Assembly: GCF_900113035.1 (NCBI RefSeq)
Contig: NZ_FONX01000016.1
Span: 1-64,000 of the forward strand
Reading direction: 5' to 3'
DNA from: Paracidovorax wautersii
Lineage (GTDB): Bacteria > Pseudomonadota > Gammaproteobacteria > Burkholderiales > Burkholderiaceae_C
Length of the DNA: 64,000 bases
Position numbers and translations under genes: made by a program. Under the pieces are notes generated by a model that saw only the letters and a list, made by a program, of their open reading frames with translations, had not been told where the DNA came from and made no database searches. Below, one piece after another: positions 10,811 to 18,555 of the stretch; the first letter of the stretch is position 1, and every line of letters starts with the position of its first letter.

Positions 10811-11323
10811 ATGAATTCCACCTCCGAAGACATCTCCGTCTATCTGGACCGCCAGTTGCCCGCGCCGCACCCCGTGGAGCAGCACATGGGCTACCAGCTG
10901 CGGCGCATCGTGACGCTGCTGACCGCCCACATCGACCGGCAGGTCGAGCCCCTGGGCCTGACCGATGCCCAGTGGAAACCGCTGCTGCGCCTGCTGCTGG
11001 ACCAGACCGGCACCGTGGCCGCGCTGGCGCGCATCTGCCAGCTGGACGCGGGCGGCATGACGCGCCTGCTCGACCGGCTGGAAACCAAGGGCCTGGTGCG
11101 CCGCGAGCGTTCCCAGGAAGACCGCCGCGTCGTCAACCTCGAACTGACCGACGAAGGCCGCGCCGCCGCGCAGCAGCTGCCGGACCTGCTGCTGGGCATG
11201 CAGCGCTCCATGCTCCAGGGCTTCAGCGCCGAGGAAGAAGCGCAGCTGCGCGGCTACCTCGCACGCCTCTACGACAACGTCAAGACGCTCGACCCCGGCC
11301 ACGACGCCGGCCCGGGCGCCTGA
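10811..11323 (+). CDS. MarR-family transcriptional regulator
   Basis: This is a winged-helix repressor of 170 residues, probably released from DNA by a phenolic or drug-like ligand. The MarR core is visible, with the recognition region GGMTRLLDRLETKGLVRR and the wing RSQEDRRVVNLELT. It is the first gene of an operon encoding an outer-membrane channel, a periplasmic adaptor and a DHA2 exporter. It therefore most likely represses that efflux system by way of the palindrome just upstream. EmrR (MprA) of E. coli is the functional analogue. Confidence 0.92.
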   Translation: MNSTSEDISVYLDRQLPAPHPVEQHMGYQLRRIVTLLTAHIDRQVEPLGLTDAQWKPLLRLLLDQTGTVAALARICQLDAGGMTRLLDRLETKGLVRRERSQEDRRVVNLELTDEGRAAAQQLPDLLLGMQRSMLQGFSAEEEAQLRGYLARLYDNVKTLDPGHDAGPGA

Positions 11324-11369
11324 GGCGCAGCGCCGCAGCCCACCCGCCTTTCTCCCTGAGCACAACAGC

Positions 11370-12962
11370 ATGAAAAACCAGCTCCAACCCTCCTCCCAGC
11401 CCGCCAGCGCCGCCGATGCCTCGTCGGCCGCCACGCCGGCACGCGGCCGCCTGCAGGGCGCCGCGCTCTACTTCGCCACGCTGGCGCTGGCCATCGCCGC
11501 CCTGCCCGGGCTGACCGGCTGCGCCGACATGTCCGGCATCGCCTCGCACGCCACGATGCGCGACGCCGCCTCGCTGGGCCTGGGCACGGCCACGCCCGCC
11601 GCCCCGGGCACGCTGCAGGTCGATGCCGCCGTGCCGGCCGACTGGTGGCGCGGCTTCGGCGATGCGCAGCTCGATGCGCTGATCGACCGCGCCCTCGCCA
11701 ACAATCCCAGCCTGAAGCAGGCCGAGGCCCGCGTGGCGCGCGCCAATGCCTTCACCGAATCGGCCCGCGCCAACGACGGCCCGCGCCTGACCGGCAGCCT
11801 GGACGTGAACCGCCAGCTCTACAGCGCCAACGGCCCCTACCCGCCGCCGCTGGCCGGCAACATCTACAACAGCGGCACGGCGCGCCTGACCGGCAGCTGG
11901 GAGATCGACTTCTTCGGCGAGCACCGCGCCGCCCTGCAGGCCGCGCTGGGCACGGCCAACGCCGCGCAGGCCGAGGCCCAGTCCGCCCGCCTGCTGCTGG
12001 CCGCCAACGTGGCGCGCAGCTATATCCAGTGGGCCCGCCTGCAGGCCCAGCTGGCCGTGGCCGAACGCACGCTGGCCCAGCGCAGCGAAACCCTGAAGCT
12101 GGTGCAGGACCGTTTCACCGCCGGGCTCGACACGCAACTGGAACGCCGCCAGGCCGAAGGCGGCCTGCCCGAGGCGCGCCAGCAGATCGAGGCCCTGCGC
12201 GAGCAGATGGCCCTGGCCCGCAATGCGCTGGGCGCCCTGGTGGGTGACCCGAATGCGGCGCAGGCCCTGGCAGCGCCTTCGCTGGATGCTCTGCATTCCG
12301 TAGCAAGCCCGACGCGCCTGCCGGCCGACCTGCTGGGCCGCCGGCCCGACGTGGCCGCCGCCCGCTGGCGTGTGGAGGCCGCCACGCAGGACGTGGCCGT
12401 GGCGCGCGCGCAGTTCTATCCCAACGTGAACCTCACGGCCTTCCTGGGCCTTTCGACCATCGGGCTGGACAACTTCGCCCGGGCGGGCAGCAAGGAATGG
12501 GGCGTGGGCCCGGCCATCCGCCTGCCGATCTTCGACGCGGGCCGCCTGCGCGCCAACCTGCGCGGCAAGTCAGCCGACCTGGATGCCGCGGTGGAGAGCT
12601 ACAACGCTGCCCTGCTCGACGCGGTGCATGACGCGGCCGACCAGATCGCATCCTCCGGCGCCATCGACCGCCAGATCGCCGAGCAGCGCCAGGCGCAGCA
12701 GGCCGCCGAATCCGCCTGGGCCCTGGCCCGCGAGCGCTACCAGGCCGGCCTGGGCAACTACCTGAACGTGCTCTCGGCCGAGACCGCCGTGCTGGCCCAG
12801 CGCCGGCAGGCCGTGGACCTGGCCGCCCGCCGGCTCGACACCCAGGTGGCGCTGATGCGCGCACTGGGCGGCGGCTGGCAGGACGGCGCGCAGCCCGCCG
12901 CGGGCGCCATCCCCGCCACAGCGGCAACGGCGACGACCGCAGCCGCCACCACCGCGCCCTGA
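11370..12962 (+). CDS. NodT-family outer-membrane efflux lipoprotein
   Basis: This TolC-like channel component carries exported substrates across the outer membrane. It has an N-terminal export signal with lipobox LTGC near residue 50. Two internally repeated outer-membrane-factor halves follow, with typical long-helix segments such as AEARVARANA and ARERYQAGLGNYLNVLSAET. The length of 530 residues includes an extended N-terminus and an Ala/Thr-rich tail. It lies 46 bp after marR and before the adaptor gene, so the operon encodes a complete tripartite pump. Confidence 0.93.
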   Translation: MKNQLQPSSQPASAADASSAATPARGRLQGAALYFATLALAIAALPGLTGCADMSGIASHATMRDAASLGLGTATPAAPGTLQVDAAVPADWWRGFGDAQLDALIDRALANNPSLKQAEARVARANAFTESARANDGPRLTGSLDVNRQLYSANGPYPPPLAGNIYNSGTARLTGSWEIDFFGEHRAALQAALGTANAAQAEAQSARLLLAANVARSYIQWARLQAQLAVAERTLAQRSETLKLVQDRFTAGLDTQLERRQAEGGLPEARQQIEALREQMALARNALGALVGDPNAAQALAAPSLDALHSVASPTRLPADLLGRRPDVAAARWRVEAATQDVAVARAQFYPNVNLTAFLGLSTIGLDNFARAGSKEWGVGPAIRLPIFDAGRLRANLRGKSADLDAAVESYNAALLDAVHDAADQIASSGAIDRQIAEQRQAQQAAESAWALARERYQAGLGNYLNVLSAETAVLAQRRQAVDLAARRLDTQVALMRALGGGWQDGAQPAAGAIPATAATATTAAATTAP

Positions 12963-13056
12963 CGGCGCCTCACCCTCACCGACCAGTGGCCCGAAGCGGC
13001 ACACGACACGACCGGCCCGACGCCCCGCATCTCCCCTTCTTTCCCAGACATCCATC

Positions 13057-14286
13057 ATGAACGACGCATCGCAACCCTCTTCCTCCTCGCCGGCAGACAA
13101 GAAGGCCTCCCGCCGCAAGGCGCTCCTGACGCTGGCCGCCGTGGTCGTGCTGGCCGGCGCCGGCGCCGCCGTCTATGACTGGCTGGTCGCCAGCCACTAC
13201 GAGGACACCGACAACGCCTACGTGCAGGGCAACCTGATCCAGATCACGCCCCAGACGGGCGGCACCGTCATGGCCATCCTGGCCGACGACACCGACTTCG
13301 TGAAGGCCGGCTCGCCCCTGGTGCAGCTGGACCCGGCCGACGCCCGCGTGGCCCTGCAGCAGGCCGAGGCCAACCTGGCCCAGGCCGTGCGCCAGGTGCG
13401 CACGCTCTACGTGAACAACAGCGCGCTGTCCGCGCAGATCCGCCTGCGCGAGGCCGACGTGGCCCGCGCCCAGTCGGACCTGAGCCGCGCGCAGGACGAC
13501 CTGCGCCGCCGGCAGTCGCTGTCGGGCAACGGCGCCGTCTCCAAGGAAGAGCTGGACCACGCCCGCAGCCAAGTGGATTCGGCCCGCACCGCGCTGGCCG
13601 CAGCGCAAGCCGGTGCCGCCGCCGCGCGTGACCAGCTGACCAGCAACCAGTCGCTCACCCAGGGCCTGGCCGTCAAGCAGCACCCCAGCGTGCAGGCCGC
13701 CGCCGCCAAGGTGCGCGAGGCCTACCTCGCCGAGCGCCGTACCGAGCTGCCCGCCCCGGTGGATGGCTACGTCGCCCGCCGCACCGTGCAGCTGGGCCAG
13801 CGCGTGGCCCCGGGCGCGCCGCTGATGACCATCGTGCCGCTGAGCGGCGTGTGGGTGGACGCGAACTTCAAGGAAAACCAGCTGCGCAACCTGCGCATCG
13901 GCCAGCCCGCCACCCTCACCGCCGACCTCTACGGCAAGAAGGTGGAATACACCGGCACCGTCGCCGGCCTGGGCGTGGGCACGGGTGCGGCCTTCGCGCT
14001 GCTGCCCGCGCAGAACGCCACCGGCAACTGGATCAAGGTGGTGCAGCGCGTGCCGGTGCGCATCGCGCTCGACCCCGCCCAGCTCAAGGACCACCCGCTG
14101 CGCGTGGGCCTGTCGATGGACGTGACGGTGAACACCCAGCAGCGCGACGGCGCCCTGCTGCCCACCACGCCGCGTTCCACGCCGGTGGCGCAGACTGCCG
14201 TCTATGGCGGCCTGGACGAAGGCGCCAGCGCCGAGGTCGATCGCGTCATCGCCGCCAACCTGGGCACCGGCGCGGCCGGCCACTGA
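13057..14286 (+). CDS. emrA: EmrA-type membrane fusion protein
   Basis: This HlyD-family periplasmic adaptor links the inner-membrane exporter to the outer-membrane channel. It has a single N-terminal membrane helix (residues about 25-45), the ASHYEDTDNAYVQGN segment typical of EmrA, a coiled-coil hairpin, a lipoyl-type half-motif (PAPVDGYVARRTVQLGQRV) and a beta-barrel region. The 409-residue length fits. Its place between the NodT-type channel and the DHA2 exporter supports the EmrA role. Confidence 0.92.
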   Translation: MNDASQPSSSSPADKKASRRKALLTLAAVVVLAGAGAAVYDWLVASHYEDTDNAYVQGNLIQITPQTGGTVMAILADDTDFVKAGSPLVQLDPADARVALQQAEANLAQAVRQVRTLYVNNSALSAQIRLREADVARAQSDLSRAQDDLRRRQSLSGNGAVSKEELDHARSQVDSARTALAAAQAGAAAARDQLTSNQSLTQGLAVKQHPSVQAAAAKVREAYLAERRTELPAPVDGYVARRTVQLGQRVAPGAPLMTIVPLSGVWVDANFKENQLRNLRIGQPATLTADLYGKKVEYTGTVAGLGVGTGAAFALLPAQNATGNWIKVVQRVPVRIALDPAQLKDHPLRVGLSMDVTVNTQQRDGALLPTTPRSTPVAQTAVYGGLDEGASAEVDRVIAANLGTGAAGH

Positions 14287-14304
14287 TCGCAGGCAGGCAC
14301 CACC

Positions 14305-15870
14305 ATGGCATCGCCCGAACAACGCTCCCTGCCGCCGCCTCCGCTGGAAGGCAGCGCGCGCATGTGGGGCACGCTGGCCCTCTCGGCCGCGACCTTCATG
14401 AACGTGCTGGACACGTCCATCGCCAACGTGTCCCTGCCCGCCATCGCGGGCGACCTGGGCGTCAGCCCCACGCAGGGCACCTGGGTCATCACCAGCTTCG
14501 CGGTGGCCAACGCCATCGCCGTGCCGCTCACCGGCTGGCTGTCGCAGCGCTTCGGGCAGGTGCGCCTGTTCGTGGCCAGCGTCACGCTGTTCGTGATCGC
14601 CTCGCTCATGTGCGGCCTCGCGCCCAACATGGCCACGCTGATCGCGTTCCGCGCGCTGCAGGGCTTCGTCGCCGGGCCGATGATCCCGCTGTCGCAGTCG
14701 CTGCTGCTGTCGAGCTACCCCCGGGCGCTGGCCGGGCTGGCGATGGCGATGTGGTCCATGACCACGCTGATCGCGCCGGTGATGGGGCCGCTGCTGGGCG
14801 GCTGGATCACCGACAACATGAGCTGGCCGTGGATCTTCTACATCAACGTGCCGGTAGGCATCGGCGCGGTGCTGGTCACCTGGGCCATCTTCCACAAGCG
14901 CGAGACCGAGCGGCGCTCGCTGCCCATCGACTCCATCGGCCTGGCGCTGCTGGTGATCTGGGTGTCCGCCATGCAGGTGATGCTGGACATCGGCAAGGAA
15001 CACGACTGGTTCGCCTCGCCCTGGGTGGTCGCCTGCTGCGTGGTCGCGGTGGTGGGCTTTCTGGCCTTCATGTTCTGGGAGCGCGGCGAGGACCATCCGG
15101 TGGTGGACCTCTCGCTCTTCAAGATCCGCAACTTCTGGGCCGGCGCGCTGGCCACTTCGGTGGGCTACGGCCTCTTCTTCGGCAACGTGGTGCTGCTGCC
15201 GCTCTGGCTGCAGCAGTACATGGGCTACACCGCCACGCAGGCCGGCGAGGTGCTGGCGCCGGTGGGCCTGCTGGCGCTGGTGCTCTCGCCCGTGGTGGGC
15301 AAGTACATCTCCAAGGTGGACCCGCGCCGCTTCGCCACGCTGGCCTTCCTGATCTTCGCGCTGGTGCTGTGGATGCGGTCGCGCTTCAACACGCAGGCCG
15401 ACCTGACGACCATCATGGTGCCGACCATCATCCAGGGCATCGCCATGGCGTTCTTCTTCATCCCGCTGGTGACCATCACGCTCTCGGAGATCACGCCCGA
15501 GCGCATCCCGTCCGCCTCGGGGCTGTCGAACTTCATGCGGATCACGGCCGGCGCCATCGGCACATCGGTCTCGACCACGCTCTGGGAGCGCCGCGCGGAG
15601 CTGCACCATGCGCAGCTGACCGAGGGGCTGCAGCAAGGCGGCCTCGCCGTCACGCAGACGCTGCAGGGCCTGCAGGCCGGCGGCTTCACGCAGCAGCAGG
15701 CGCTGGGCCAGGTGGAGCGGCTGGTGAACCAGCAGGCCTTCATGCTGGCGGCCAACGACATCTTCTATGCGTCGGCCGTGCTGTTCCTGCTGCTGATTCC
15801 GCTGGTCTGGCTGGCGCACCCGGTGCGCGTGACCGAAGGCAGCGCCGACGCGGCCGCAGGCGCACACTGA
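14305..15870 (+). CDS. emrB: EmrB-type multidrug exporter (MFS, DHA2 family)
   Basis: This is a proton-driven exporter of the drug:H+ antiporter-2 family, with 14 predicted membrane segments over 521 residues. Diagnostic features are the early DTSIANVSLPAIAGDLGVSP motif, the LTGWLSQRFG loop motif and the GPLLGGWITDNMSW motif. It starts 18 bp after emrA. Together with the adaptor and channel genes it should export hydrophobic drugs or uncouplers from the inner membrane; the actual substrate cannot be read from the sequence. Confidence 0.94.
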   Translation: MASPEQRSLPPPPLEGSARMWGTLALSAATFMNVLDTSIANVSLPAIAGDLGVSPTQGTWVITSFAVANAIAVPLTGWLSQRFGQVRLFVASVTLFVIASLMCGLAPNMATLIAFRALQGFVAGPMIPLSQSLLLSSYPRALAGLAMAMWSMTTLIAPVMGPLLGGWITDNMSWPWIFYINVPVGIGAVLVTWAIFHKRETERRSLPIDSIGLALLVIWVSAMQVMLDIGKEHDWFASPWVVACCVVAVVGFLAFMFWERGEDHPVVDLSLFKIRNFWAGALATSVGYGLFFGNVVLLPLWLQQYMGYTATQAGEVLAPVGLLALVLSPVVGKYISKVDPRRFATLAFLIFALVLWMRSRFNTQADLTTIMVPTIIQGIAMAFFFIPLVTITLSEITPERIPSASGLSNFMRITAGAIGTSVSTTLWERRAELHHAQLTEGLQQGGLAVTQTLQGLQAGGFTQQQALGQVERLVNQQAFMLAANDIFYASAVLFLLLIPLVWLAHPVRVTEGSADAAAGAH

Positions 15871-15952
15871 CGTCCGCCGGCGGGGCGGCAGCGCAGGGCC
15901 GCGGGAGGCGCTAACCTCGGCCCTCTTCCCTCCGCCCCCGCCACGCCGCACC

Positions 15953-16246
15953 ATGACCGATTCCACCGCACACCAAGCCCCCACGCAGCTCGCCGCCTTC
16001 GGCCAGGCCCTGGAGGGGCTGCAGCAGGGCACGCTGGCGCCGCATGCCTTCAGCGCGCAGGTGCGCGATCTCTCCGCACTGCGCCAGGCCCTGCCGCCGC
16101 GCTACGACGAGGTGCTGCTGGGCCTGCTGGACCGGCTGGAATCCGGCGCGCTCTTCGCCGAGGAAAGCTGCTCGTTCAGCCAGCAGGACCTGATCGACAG
16201 CCTGCGCATGTGGGCCGGCAAGGCGGCCGGCGTGCTGGGAGCCTAA
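15953..16246 (+). CDS. small conserved hypothetical protein (97 aa)
   Basis: I do not recognise a characterised family. The protein is small, acidic and apparently soluble and helical, with neither signal peptide nor membrane segment. Codon use is GC3-rich like its neighbours, and the opposite frames are less convincing. It follows emrB by 82 bp on the same strand and could be the last gene of that transcript, but no functional link is visible. Confidence 0.65.
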   Translation: MTDSTAHQAPTQLAAFGQALEGLQQGTLAPHAFSAQVRDLSALRQALPPRYDEVLLGLLDRLESGALFAEESCSFSQQDLIDSLRMWAGKAAGVLGA

Positions 16247-16755
16247 AAGCGGCCAACCCAACCCAACCCAACCCTGCTGGCGTCTTTGCCGCATCTGGTC
16301 GTACGACTCTCGTACTGCCTGCGATGCAGCGCCTCGTCAGAACCCCTTCGCTGGGTTTTGCCAGCCGCTCCATATAGATGAACAGCTGAACGGGCGAGCG
16401 GCTGGACGCGGGGCCCGCGCGCTCCGCCTGGTGCTGCACATTCCTGCATCGTCCGGCAGGGCGCAGCCGCCGCCCGCCGCCCGCTGCGGCCCAGCCCCGG
16501 CAGCCATCCCCGGGCAGGCCGGCGCTTTGCACGCCGGCATCCAAAGACGCGCCCAGCCCGCCTGCGCCAGGGGCTCGTGCACCGCGCCCATCTCCCGCCT
16601 TGGCAGCACACCGCCACCGGCGTGGACTTTCCGCCACGCAGGATGGGCTGTCACACCAATTTCACGCTAATTTCTTACAAATACAAACAATGCATGCAAT
16701 AGCGTCCGTGCGCGCCATGCAGGGCCTTTCACGGAAAAAACCATACACCAACGAC
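16247..16755. other. 509-bp intergenic region with AACCC repeats and a structured segment
   Basis: No convincing protein gene is present. Four tandem AACCC units lie at 16255-16274. A perfect hairpin follows, with arms GTACGA (16301-16306) and TCGTAC (16310-16315). The stretch to about 16,400 is less GC-rich than coding DNA and contains further short complementary segments. An AT-rich run at about 16,660-16,700 probably holds the promoter of the PHP lipoprotein gene. A small RNA on the minus strand is possible but unproven. Confidence 0.5.
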
Positions 16756-18408
16756 ATGACCTCCCCCGCCAACACCCTTCCCCCTTCGCTGCGCCGTGCG
16801 CGGCTACCCCTGGCCGTCGCCCTGGCCCTGCCCGTGCTGCTGCTGGCCGCCTGCGGCGGCTCCGGCGACGGCAATGGCTCGACGGCTGCGGCCGAACAGC
16901 AAGGCCGCTGGACCACCGGCGACCTGCACACCCACACCGTGCAGTCCGACGATTCGCGCACCACGCAGACGCTGGACTTCCTGCTGGGCAAGGCCTTCAC
17001 CAGCTACGGGCTGGACTGGATGGCGGTGACCAACCACCTGCGCTCGTCCAAGTACGACAACGCGGCCAACCTGCTGCCCGCGCCCAAGGCTTTTGCCTAC
17101 GGCATGGAAAGCTACGAAATGCCGCGCATCAAGGCGCTGCAGGACGCCGGCAACTACAAGGGCAAGCTGATCTATTCGGCCTTCGAATGGGACATGCCCA
17201 CGCATGACCACGTGGGCGTGGGCATCTTCGAAGGCGCCACCGGCAGCTGGAAGACCTCGGCCAACGCGGCCAAGGAATTCCAGTACCTCTTCACCACCGC
17301 CTCCGAATCGCTGTTCGACCCGGCCGACGTGGCCCGCTGGAAGACGCAGTACCCGCAGCGCTACAACCAGACCGGCGACGATGCCGTGAAGGCCATCGCC
17401 TGGCTGAAGGAAAAGTACCCGGACAACAGCTACGCGCTGATCAACCACCCCTCGCGCAACCCGAACAAATACACCATCGCCGACTTCCGCCAGATGAACG
17501 ACCTGGCGCCCAAGATCGTGTTCGCCATCGAAGGCATGGTGGGCAACCAGCTCGAACCCGACCGCGGCGGCTACACCTCGGCCTACATCGACGCCAACAA
17601 GCCCAACCGCACCTACGGCGGCACCGACTACATCGTGGCCCAGCTGGGCGGCGTGTGGGACTCGCTGCTGGGCGAAGGCCGCCGCATCTGGAACATCGCC
17701 GACTCGGACTCGCACTTCGAGATCGACTCGAACAACAACAGCAGCGGCTACTACCCCGGCGAATACGCCAAGACCTACGTCTGGCAGAGCGCCAAGAACG
17801 AAGGCAACATCGGCGGCCTGGTGGACAGCCTGCGCTCGGGCCGCACCTTCGGCGTGTTCGGCGACCTGGTCAACGCGCTGGACTTCAACGTCTCGGCACT
17901 GAGCGGCAAGGCCGTCATGGGCCAGGAGATCCAGGCCATGCCCGGCGAGAGCGTGACGGTGCGCATCCGCTTCAAGAGCCCGCCCATCAACAACTACCAG
18001 CGCCCGGTCTCCAGCGGCAACCTGGGCAACATGACGCCCAAGGTGGACCACATCGACCTGATCGCCGGTGACGTGGGCCCGCGCGCGCAGCCCGGCACGC
18101 CCGCCTACCAGCAGGCCACCAACCCCAGCACCCGCGTGGTGCGCCGGTTCACCGCCGCCGACTGGAAGCAGGACGCCGAGGGCTACTACGTGATGGAACT
18201 GCCGATCACCATCGTCAAGAACCAGTACTTCCGCCTGCGCGGCACCAACGTGGGCGAGAACGTGGCCGGCCTCACCGCCAACGGCGAGCCGCTGTCCGAC
18301 AAGGCCGTGACCACGTCGGACGACGCCAAGCGCCACGACCAGATCAACGACCGCAACTACGGCAACCTCTGGTTCTACTCCAACCCGATCTTCGTGTCGG
18401 TGCGCTGA
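16756..18408 (+). CDS. secreted PHP-domain metal-dependent lipoprotein
   Basis: This is a predicted lipoprotein of 550 residues with a PHP-type phosphoesterase fold. A signal peptide ends at lipobox LLAAC (Cys33). Metal-ligand motifs follow: GDLHTH (His58, His60), AVTNH (His94), ALINHPSRNP and IADSDSHFE. The fold is therefore probably catalytic and faces the periplasm or outer membrane, where the substrate could be a phosphoester or amide; it is unknown. The start at 16756 gives a proper signal peptide; an upstream extension does not. Its 3' end and terminator recur as a decayed copy at 20738-20830. Confidence 0.82.
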   Translation: MTSPANTLPPSLRRARLPLAVALALPVLLLAACGGSGDGNGSTAAAEQQGRWTTGDLHTHTVQSDDSRTTQTLDFLLGKAFTSYGLDWMAVTNHLRSSKYDNAANLLPAPKAFAYGMESYEMPRIKALQDAGNYKGKLIYSAFEWDMPTHDHVGVGIFEGATGSWKTSANAAKEFQYLFTTASESLFDPADVARWKTQYPQRYNQTGDDAVKAIAWLKEKYPDNSYALINHPSRNPNKYTIADFRQMNDLAPKIVFAIEGMVGNQLEPDRGGYTSAYIDANKPNRTYGGTDYIVAQLGGVWDSLLGEGRRIWNIADSDSHFEIDSNNNSSGYYPGEYAKTYVWQSAKNEGNIGGLVDSLRSGRTFGVFGDLVNALDFNVSALSGKAVMGQEIQAMPGESVTVRIRFKSPPINNYQRPVSSGNLGNMTPKVDHIDLIAGDVGPRAQPGTPAYQQATNPSTRVVRRFTAADWKQDAEGYYVMELPITIVKNQYFRLRGTNVGENVAGLTANGEPLSDKAVTTSDDAKRHDQINDRNYGNLWFYSNPIFVSVR

Positions 18409-18430
18409 GACCCGTCGAGGTGAATGCGAA

Positions 18431-18454
18431 AGGGGCGCTGCGGCGCCCCTTTTT
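18431..18454 (+). terminator. intrinsic terminator of the PHP lipoprotein gene
   Basis: Arms AGGGGCGC (18431-18438) and GCGCCCCT (18443-18450) form a hairpin followed by a run of T. A diverged copy of the same hairpin lies at 20807-20830 beside holA. The A-run on the other side would let it act in both directions. Confidence 0.85.
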
Positions 18455-18462
18455 CATTGCTG

Positions 18463-18495
18463 GCCGCGCAAGCCCGGCACAGTTGCAGCGCCAGC
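18463..18495 (-). pseudogene. remnant of the holA 3' end
   Basis: Read on the minus strand this segment encodes LALQLCRACAA, which matches the C-terminus LALQLCKACAAR of the intact holA gene 2.4 kb away. Only about ten codons remain, and the frame opens straight into the terminator hairpin. It is one half of a duplicated gene junction: here the PHP gene is intact and holA is a stub, while at 20738-20900 the reverse holds. Confidence 0.7.
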
Positions 18496-18538
18496 AAGGC
18501 AAGCTCGTCTCCCGGCAATACATGGATGAGTGAGCGGC

Positions 18539-18550
18539 GGGGGGGGGGGG
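18539..18550. repeat. poly-G tract (12 G)
   Basis: Twelve consecutive G residues lie 5 bp beyond the stop codon of the chemoreceptor gene. Tracts of this length are prone to slippage and sequencing error. It is in the 3' untranslated region, so it would not shift the reading frame. It also lies in the disturbed junction described for this locus. Confidence 0.9.
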
Positions 18551-18555
18551 CCGTC

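Noticed and set aside
12976-16032. Open frame of 1018 codons antisense to the efflux operon
   Set aside because: It lies over emrA and emrB, which have full family motifs. The antisense translation is low-complexity (His, Gln, Arg and Gly) and has no signature.
16255-16315. AACCC repeats considered as a CRISPR-like or satellite array
   Set aside because: Units are only five bases with no spacers, and no cas genes are present.
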